20,095 bases of DNA from Bacteroidota bacterium (GTDB taxonomy: Bacteria; Zhuqueibacterota; JdFR-76; DREG01). Below the pieces are notes generated by a model. The model searched no databases and had not been told where the DNA came from. It saw nothing but the letters and a program-made list of their open reading frames with translations. Positions 14,979 to 20,095 of this stretch are shown piece after piece (the stretch's first letter is position 1; each line of letters starts with the position of its first letter). The DNA lies in contig JAUXJX010000003.1 in NCBI GenBank assembly GCA_030624545.1, forward strand, positions 1 to 20,095. Reading direction: 5' to 3'. The translations under genes and the position numbers were made by a program.

Positions 14979-16094
14979 ATGAAGGTTGGCGTGCTCAAAG
15001 AGATTAAGACCAACGAAAACCGGGTATCTTTACTGCCCGCCGGGATTGAATTACTCAAGCAGAACGGACATGAAGTAATCGTAGAAACCCAGGCTGGAGT
15101 TGCCAGTACATTTCCGGACGCACTTTATGAAAAATCCGGGGCGATCATTCTTCCCAATGCACGGGATGTTTATGAAAAGGCTGACATGGTGATGAAGGTC
15201 AAAGAGCCGCTTCCGCAGGAATATGATCTTATCCGTGAGGGCCAAATTGTTTTTACCTACTTTCATTTTGCCGCATCGGAGGAACTCACCCTGGCTATGG
15301 TCAAATCTAAATGTGTTGCCATCGCATATGAGACGATCGAGGATGCGGATAGTCATTTACCGCTGCTAACCCCAATGAGCGAAGTCGCAGGTCGCCTGTC
15401 GATTCAGGCGGGAGCCCGCTTTCTGGAAAGGGCACAAGGTGGAATGGGTATCTTGCTGGGCGGCGTACCGGGCGTCGGACCCGCAACGGTGGTCATCCTT
15501 GGTGGGGGCGTTGTGGGCACCAATGCAGCGCAGATGGCGGCGGGCATGGGGGCTAAGGTTTACATCCTGGATGTCAATCTATCCAGGCTTCGCTATCTCG
15601 GTGAAGTAATGCCCAAAAATGTTATTCCCATGATGTCCAATCCCGAAACGGTTCGATCCCTTGTTCAGAAGGCAGATCTTGTGATCAGCGGAGTTCTGAT
15701 TCCTGGAGCCAAGGCGCCCAAATTGATCACTCGTGAGCTGATCAAAGCCATGCAAAAGGGCTCCGTGGTTGTTGATGTTGCCATCGACCAGGGTGGCTCT
15801 GTCGAGACCTCCAAGCCAACGACTCACGAAGACCCGGTCTATGAAGTTGATGGCGTGATTCACTATTGCGTTGCGAATATGCCCGGCGCCGTGCCGATCA
15901 CCTCCACCATGGCCCTAACCAATGCGACGCTGCCCTATGCGGTTGAAATCGCCAACCTGGGCTACAAGCGGGCCATTTTGGAGAATCCGGAGATCAAAAA
16001 AGGCGCGAACGTCGTTTTGGGGAAGGTGACCTATGAAAACGTTGCGGACGCCTTTGGGCTGGAATACACGCCAATAGAGAAGGTATTGGCATGA
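14979..16094 (+). CDS. ald: Alanine dehydrogenase
   Basis: The 371-residue protein is the exact usual length of alanine dehydrogenase, which converts L-alanine to pyruvate and ammonia with NAD. The N-terminus MKVGVLKEIKTNENRVSLLP is diagnostic. KVKEPLPQEYDLI and FTYFHFAA carry the substrate-binding lysine and catalytic histidine regions, and VVILGGGVVGTNAAQMAAGMGA (about residues 168-189) is the NAD-binding loop, followed by ILDVN. The tail has VDVAIDQGGSVET and PGAVPITSTMALTNATLPY. The start at 14979 is chosen because GGAGG lies five bases upstream; an in-frame ATG twelve bases earlier would lie over that site. The next gene on the same strand follows within about 70 bases. Confidence 0.96.
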   Translation: MKVGVLKEIKTNENRVSLLPAGIELLKQNGHEVIVETQAGVASTFPDALYEKSGAIILPNARDVYEKADMVMKVKEPLPQEYDLIREGQIVFTYFHFAASEELTLAMVKSKCVAIAYETIEDADSHLPLLTPMSEVAGRLSIQAGARFLERAQGGMGILLGGVPGVGPATVVILGGGVVGTNAAQMAAGMGAKVYILDVNLSRLRYLGEVMPKNVIPMMSNPETVRSLVQKADLVISGVLIPGAKAPKLITRELIKAMQKGSVVVDVAIDQGGSVETSKPTTHEDPVYEVDGVIHYCVANMPGAVPITSTMALTNATLPYAVEIANLGYKRAILENPEIKKGANVVLGKVTYENVADAFGLEYTPIEKVLA

Positions 16095-16164
16095 TGCGGT
16101 GCCGGAAGTCGGGAGTGCTTTGTTCTTTTGTCTGGTTTCGAATCTGTCCACAGGTTTCCGCAGA

Positions 16165-16923
16165 TTGAAGAATCCGAAATCCAAAATCCTCGCCATGGGC
16201 CATCGAGGCGCTTCAGGATTGGCTCCGGAGAACACGATAGCGGCGCTGGAAACGGCAATTCGATATGAGGCAGATTTTTGCGAGATCGATGCGCAGCAAA
16301 CCCGTGACGGAGAGGTGGTGCTCCTTCATGATTATTCGGTTTCGCGAACCACAAACGGTTCCGGAAAGATTTGGAATCTTGAATGGAAGGATGCAGCCCT
16401 CCTGGATGCCGGCTCCTGGTTTGGGAGAAGCTTCAAGTCCGAGCGAATTCCGACCCTGAAACAGGCGATTCGGACAGTTCGAGGCCGGATGAAGCTGAAC
16501 GTGGAAATAAAACTGCACCCAAAACAGATAGATCTACCGCGAAAGGTCGTGGAAATTATCGAAGAAGAGAATTTCGTCGATGAGTGCATGGTTACTTCTT
16601 TCGACAAAGAAGCGATCCGCCAGATCAGGAAGCTCAATCCGGGAGTAACCACCGGGTTAATCACCAGATCGGGGATTCCATCCAATTTGGAGAACAGTCT
16701 GTTCCGGCTGTCCGTCTGTCATGCGTCTATCGTCGACCGCGAACTGGTTTCACACCTGCGGGGCAAACAAAAACAAATTGTGGTATGGACTGTAAACCGA
16801 ATAGCGAATATGAAGCGATTCATCAAGATGGGTGTTGACGGGATCATCACGGACCGCCCGGACCGGCTGCAGAAAGTGCTGAACAGCGAATGGATGTCCG
16901 CTTTCAGAAAGGCTGAGATGTGA
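16165..16923 (+). CDS. Glycerophosphodiester phosphodiesterase family protein
   Basis: About 250 residues of a GDPD TIM barrel, which hydrolyses glycerophosphodiesters to glycerol 3-phosphate and an alcohol. Motifs in order are ILAMGHRGASGLAPENT (catalytic His-Arg and metal-binding Glu), CEIDAQQTRDGEVVLLHDYS (metal ligands and the general acid/base His), LNVEIKL, and VVWTVNR followed by GVDGIITDRPDRL. No export signal is visible, so it is probably cytoplasmic. The start is uncertain. TTG 16165 leaves a short normal N-terminus; ATG 16195 would cut into the first strand; GTG 16099 would add residues with no family look. None has a clear ribosome binding site. It probably shares a transcript with ald. 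Confidence 0.9.
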   Translation: MKNPKSKILAMGHRGASGLAPENTIAALETAIRYEADFCEIDAQQTRDGEVVLLHDYSVSRTTNGSGKIWNLEWKDAALLDAGSWFGRSFKSERIPTLKQAIRTVRGRMKLNVEIKLHPKQIDLPRKVVEIIEEENFVDECMVTSFDKEAIRQIRKLNPGVTTGLITRSGIPSNLENSLFRLSVCHASIVDRELVSHLRGKQKQIVVWTVNRIANMKRFIKMGVDGIITDRPDRLQKVLNSEWMSAFRKAEM

Positions 16924-16978
16924 AATTGGTAATATCTTCATCGTAAATTGAGTGCCACTTCAGGGAGTATCATACATA

Positions 16979-18052
16979 ATGACAGCCGCGGCCAAACGAA
17001 ACCCATCCGGAGATTCCGGGGGCTCACAGGTGCTCACAGCAATCCTGGTTGTAGTGGTCATTGGAATAGTCTGCTATTTGCTGAGAACCATCCTCAAGCC
17101 GTTCTTCGTGGCCATATTCCTCTCCGTGTTGTTTGAGCCTGTCATGACCGGCCTAAGGAGACTGAAGATTCCCAAGGGAATTGCCGTCATTGTGGTTTTG
17201 ATTTTTGCGTTTACCTTGTTGACATTGCTTGGATTGCTTGTCTACGCAGGGGCTAGCTCCTTTGCTGATCAGTACCCGAAGTATGAAACGAAGGTCGTTG
17301 CCCTATTTCATAATATCTTGAATCTTTTTCACATCCCACTGGAGGATTTGAGCAACTACGTAAATGAACTGGATTGGGCTAAAGCGATTCAGGATCTTTC
17401 GCTGCCTTCATTTGTGTCGAGCAGCGTGGGATCGTTCATCACCTTCCTGGGAAACGTATTTCTCGTGCTTCTATTCATGGTCTACGCTTTACTGGGCCGG
17501 GAGTATTTCTTTCAGCGCATTCACCGAGCTTTTGACGAAAAGAGTTCAGACCGGATCGCCATTGCTATTGACAACATCAACACCCAGGTGCAGCGCTATC
17601 TCGTTACCAAAACCGCCATCAGTCTGCTCACGGGAACCTTCGCGACTTGCATTCTTCTGCTATTCAATGTCGATCTGGCGATTATGTTCGGCTTGCTCAC
17701 CTTTCTGCTGAACTACATTCCGAATGTTGGTTCGATCATCGCAACCCTGCCGCCTGTCCTTCTGGCCCTTCTCCAGTTTGATTCATCGCTGCGGCCCCTG
17801 TGGATCGGGATTTTCTTGATTGCCGGCCAAATGTCGATGGGAAATATTCTGGAGCCCAGGCTCATGGGCAAAAGCCTGGACCTGAGTCCGCTGGTTGTCA
17901 TCCTTTTTCTCATATTCTGGGGTTTCCTGTGGGGGATCGTCGGAATGGTTCTGGCAGTTCCCTTTGCTGCAACTATTAAGATTGTCACATCCAACATCGA
18001 CTCCATGCGGCCCATCAGCATCTTGATGAGCGGGGCAAAGGGAAGAGACTAG
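16979..18052 (+). CDS. AI-2E-family (PerM/YtvI-like) membrane transporter
   Basis: The 357-residue protein has about seven to eight hydrophobic segments. A basic, glycine-serine N-terminus is followed by two close helices (about 20-60), a third helix, a hydrophilic region (about 95-140), and a C-terminal bundle with the family stretch FGLLTFLLNYIPNVGSIIAT, then GNILEPRLMGKSLDLSPLVV and a closing GFLWGIVGMVLAVPFAA. Family members have been linked to autoinducer-2 export and to sodium/proton exchange; the substrate here is unknown. The ATG at 16979 has AGGGAG about 11 bases upstream; GTG 16952 is an alternative. It starts 55 bases after the GDPD gene and is the last plus-strand gene of the group. 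Confidence 0.92.
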   Translation: MTAAAKRNPSGDSGGSQVLTAILVVVVIGIVCYLLRTILKPFFVAIFLSVLFEPVMTGLRRLKIPKGIAVIVVLIFAFTLLTLLGLLVYAGASSFADQYPKYETKVVALFHNILNLFHIPLEDLSNYVNELDWAKAIQDLSLPSFVSSSVGSFITFLGNVFLVLLFMVYALLGREYFFQRIHRAFDEKSSDRIAIAIDNINTQVQRYLVTKTAISLLTGTFATCILLLFNVDLAIMFGLLTFLLNYIPNVGSIIATLPPVLLALLQFDSSLRPLWIGIFLIAGQMSMGNILEPRLMGKSLDLSPLVVILFLIFWGFLWGIVGMVLAVPFAATIKIVTSNIDSMRPISILMSGAKGRD

Positions 18053-18079
18053 ATTCAAATTTCTTTTTTGGGGGGGCTT

Positions 18080-18499
18080 TTACGGAGTGACTTCCCGAAA
18101 CAGCTCGGCGAAGATACCTTGCAGCCGGTCATAGAGAAGATTGAAGTTGCAGGGCTTGACGATATAGCGATAGGCTCCCAACGAGAGTGCGGCTTTCCGA
18201 TCCCTTTCCATACCGGATGTACTAACCACGACGATAGGTATGTGTCTGGTCTTGTTGTCACTTTTAAAGATTTTTAATAGCTCAAGGCCTGTGATTTTTG
18301 GCAGTTTAATATCGAGCAGAATAATATCCGGAAAGCAGTTGTCGGTTATCGAGGCATTCATGGTTTTGATCGCCTCCTCCCCATCCCTTACAACACAAAT
18401 GCAATTCACCTCCGAGAATTTCGAAAGAATCCCCTGGATCAGGACAGCATGATCCTCATTGTCCTCTATCAAAAGAATATTGTGTTTAGATGGCTTCAT
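18080..18499 (-). CDS. Stand-alone CheY/Rcp1-like response regulator receiver protein
   Basis: The 139-residue protein consists only of a receiver domain. The acidic pocket is Glu12-Asp13 in LLIEDNEDH, the phosphoacceptor is Asp63 in IILLDIKLP, the switch hydroxyl is Ser93 in VVVSTSG, and the conserved lysine is Lys115 in YIVKP. The sequence and length resemble the Rcp1 group, whose partners are phytochrome-like or hybrid histidine kinases. No output domain and no histidine kinase gene are in the window, so it must act by protein contact with a distant kinase. The ATG at 18499 follows GAAGG. It is convergent with the AI-2E gene, 27 bases away. Confidence 0.93.
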   Translation of the reverse strand: MKPSKHNILLIEDNEDHAVLIQGILSKFSEVNCICVVRDGEEAIKTMNASITDNCFPDIILLDIKLPKITGLELLKIFKSDNKTRHIPIVVVSTSGMERDRKAALSLGAYRYIVKPCNFNLLYDRLQGIFAELFREVTP

Positions 18500-18532
18500 C
18501 TACCTTCGATTCCGTTCACAAGAGAGGTCAAT

Positions 18533-18745
18533 TCAAATCTTCAAAGACGCCTTCCTAAGATAACATTTGGCTGTCTTTAGCCAGGAAGTGGCTGCCTGAC
18601 CGATCCGGCGCTTCTTAGTGAAATTTTGTCCTTTACTGAGGGCCGTATTTAGGTGGGAATTAACATCCGAGGTGGGCCGCTCAATCGCGTCATCACATTT
18701 TTCATCGGTTAAAGTATTCAAACAACAGTATTTCAATCTTCGCAT
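18533..18745 (-). CDS. Possible small protein, hypothetical
   Basis: A 70-codon frame begins at ATG 18745, with GGAG about six bases upstream inside a GGGAGACTCCC palindrome, and ends 33 bases before the response regulator on the same strand. The product is basic, has four cysteines (MRRLKYCCLNTL..., then EKCDD and AKCYL) and no membrane segment. No family was recognised. The ribosome binding site and position are the only support, so this may be chance. Confidence 0.25.
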   Translation of the reverse strand: MRRLKYCCLNTLTDEKCDDAIERPTSDVNSHLNTALSKGQNFTKKRRIGQAATSWLKTAKCYLRKASLKI

Positions 18746-19148
18746 GGGAGTCTCCCAATCTTCAACGCAGGCCACTTATGATCGTCAAACCTTTGTCGCA
18801 AATATGGTTGCCCGCGGCTCACAAAAAAACCACATCGCCTCACTTAAGGCTCCGCGGATCCCGTTCACTCCCCAATGCATTTCCGAGCTGCTATGTCAAA
18901 AAACAACCGAGGAAAAAATAAGGCAAAATGTGATCACGGTCAAGTAAATCTCCATCATTTACAATAATTTAACATGAGTGATTTTCATAAGCCTAACGAC
19001 GGTTAGACTGGCGACCTGCGTCGCGATTTTGAAGTCTACTTTTTGTCTTTCGGAAGCACTGTGATAGTCTTAGTCAGATTTTCTAGAATGCGAGAGTCCC
19101 CGTTTCTGCTTCCGCAGGATGCACGACCCGGCGAGAAGCAATCCGGAA
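18746..19148. other. Intergenic region
   Basis: No credible gene in 403 bases. Two tandem hairpins lie at 18993-19024: CTAAC/GTTAG with a four-base loop, and GCGAC/GTCGC with a four-base loop, the second followed by GATTTT on the plus strand. They lie downstream of the Sua5-type gene on the minus strand and could mark its 3' end, but the T run is on the wrong side for that. Nothing else was seen. Confidence 0.45.
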
Positions 19149-19820
19149 TTAGAGGGGATTGTGTCCCCGATTTTGGGTGTACTGGAGAGAGGCTCTGGCT
19201 GTTTCGAATTCGCCAAGGCCCTGCCGCAAGATTACAGGCATCTCTTCGGTAAGGTCAACGACAGTGGACGATTCGAGGCCCAGCATCCCTGAATCGATGA
19301 CCAAATCCACCGCATGGCCTATCTGCTCGGCAATCTCGGCAGGGTCTGCGAGCACGTCCTGGCCGGAGAAATTTGCGCTGGTGCTGATGATGGGATTCGG
19401 GAATTCTGCCAATATCCTCAAACAGACCCGGTTATCCGGTATGCGGATGCCGACGGTTCTCTTGTTCAGCCGGGATATCATTTTGGGTACCATTCTCGTG
19501 GCCGGAAGTACAAATGTATAAGGGCCCGGCAGGAATCTTCTCAAAATGCGATAATTCTGATTTGACACCACAGCATATTTGCTGATCTGCTTCAGATTGG
19601 GCACAATGAAGCTCAGCGCCTGGCGGCGAGATTTTCTTTTGATCTGATAAATTCTCTCGATCGCTTTTTTGTTGAGAATGTCGCAGCCAAGGCCGTAGAC
19701 TGTATCGGTGGGGTAGACTATCACCCCGCCCGAATTCAGGGTCTCCACCACGCGGGAGATCAGGCGGCCCTGGGGGTTATCCGGATTGATCCTAAAAATT
19801 TGAGCCCTTGCGGCTGTCAT
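19149..19820 (-). CDS. Sua5/YciO/YrdC-family protein, probable L-threonylcarbamoyladenylate synthase
   Basis: The 223-residue single-domain protein of the YrdC fold opens QIFRINPDNPQGRLI, very like YciO. The core follows: GGVIVYPTDTVYGLGCDI (nucleotide-binding strand and loop), IKRKSRRQALSFIV (basic KR..R cluster), LPGPYTFVLPA, VGIRIPDNRV and IISTSANFSGQD. Family enzymes make threonylcarbamoyl-AMP from threonine, bicarbonate and ATP for the t6A modification of tRNAs. Because it is closer to YciO than to TsaC by eye, the enzyme activity should be taken as likely rather than certain, and no gene symbol is given. The ATG at 19820 follows AGGTGAG. It diverges from pdxB. Confidence 0.9.
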   Translation of the reverse strand: MTAARAQIFRINPDNPQGRLISRVVETLNSGGVIVYPTDTVYGLGCDILNKKAIERIYQIKRKSRRQALSFIVPNLKQISKYAVVSNQNYRILRRFLPGPYTFVLPATRMVPKMISRLNKRTVGIRIPDNRVCLRILAEFPNPIISTSANFSGQDVLADPAEIAEQIGHAVDLVIDSGMLGLESSTVVDLTEEMPVILRQGLGEFETARASLQYTQNRGHNPL

Positions 19821-19965
19821 ATAAAGCTCACCTGCACATCAAGTTATTATCTCTCCGCGGTTCCCGAATGCTGGAAAAAATGGTCATAATCTTAGCCATT
19901 CATTAGTATTAAGTTAGTCGCGTGCACATCAGTATGCAAGAGATTTGCCGGAAACAAAATCAGAA

Positions 19966-20095
19966 ATGAAATTGAGAATCGTAGCGGACCCCAAAATCTC
20001 TTTCGTGGAAGAAGCATTCTCGCAACTGGGACAGCTTATTCTTGTGCCGGGTCGGAAAATCTCGCGCCACGACTTGAAAGATGCGGACTTATTGC
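19966..20095 (+). CDS. pdxB: Erythronate-4-phosphate dehydrogenase PdxB, N-terminal fragment (runs off window)
   Basis: Only the first 43 codons are in the window. They read MKLRIVADPKISFVEEAFSQ, then LGQLILVPGRKISRHDLKDADLL. This matches the start of PdxB (MKILVDENMPYA..LFS.LGEV..VPGR.I....L.DADALM). PdxB oxidises 4-phosphoerythronate in the DXP-dependent route to pyridoxal phosphate. The catalytic and NAD-binding parts lie outside, so another D-2-hydroxyacid dehydrogenase is possible, but the VPGR and DAD pattern favours PdxB. The start lacks a strong ribosome binding site. The 145 bases between it and the Sua5-type gene should hold both promoters; none was clear enough to call. Confidence 0.75.
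   Translation, partial: MKLRIVADPKISFVEEAFSQLGQLILVPGRKISRHDLKDADLL

Noticed and set aside
1..20095. CRISPR arrays, tRNA or rRNA genes, insertion sequences, prophage or integrase genes
   Set aside because: None could be recognised on either strand. The tandem unit repeats at 4164, 5451 and 7351 are palindromic and lack regular unique spacers, so they are not CRISPR arrays.

Overview
The window comes from a bacterial chromosome of medium GC content, with compact same-strand gene runs and clear Shine-Dalgarno sequences in front of most genes. Signal peptides, a lipoprotein and an outer-membrane-type beta barrel point to a Gram-negative cell. The arsenosugar genes, the cytochrome/DUF5777/YceI set and the degenerate palindromic repeats between genes recall uncultivated lineages around Calditrichota, KSB1 or Marinimicrobia. 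That placement is an impression and was not tested.

Layout. On the left, reading leftward, are a GNAT acetyltransferase cut by the window edge (1-526) and an archaeal-type glycogen debranching enzyme (719-2761). The main block (3113-11103), all on the minus strand, looks like one arsenosugar biosynthesis operon. In transcription order it holds a fused glycosyltransferase/nucleotidyltransferase-like protein, a secreted DUF547 protein, a CxxC AhpD-like protein, the radical SAM enzyme ArsS, a small three-helix membrane protein coupled by an 11-base overlap to a mercuric-reductase-like flavoprotein, a PiT phosphate (arsenate) transporter split by one in-frame stop, and the arsenite methyltransferase ArsM. 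Next, also on the minus strand, comes a redox/envelope set (11739-14183): YceI, a cytochrome-domain/DUF5777 barrel fusion, and a lipoprotein carrying the same unusual CX4CH haem domain. After a gap with a decayed isoprenylcysteine-methyltransferase-like remnant, the plus strand carries alanine dehydrogenase (ald), a glycerophosphodiester phosphodiesterase and an AI-2E-family membrane protein. The right end has an orphan CheY-like response regulator and a Sua5/YciO/YrdC protein on the minus strand, and the start of erythronate-4-phosphate dehydrogenase (pdxB) on the plus strand.

How the parts fit. ArsM makes methylated arsenic, ArsS adds a 5'-deoxyadenosyl group, and the glycosyltransferase-type protein would finish the arsenosugar. 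The PiT transporter could supply arsenate (a phosphate analogue) or phosphate, and the flavoprotein and CxxC protein could supply reducing power. These accessory roles are inferred from position only. Points most worth a second look are the nonsense codon in the PiT gene, the matched palindromic repeats at several junctions of the operon, a strongly self-complementary element of about 86 bases downstream of arsM, and the duplicated CX4CH haem domain, one copy of which is fused to a beta barrel.
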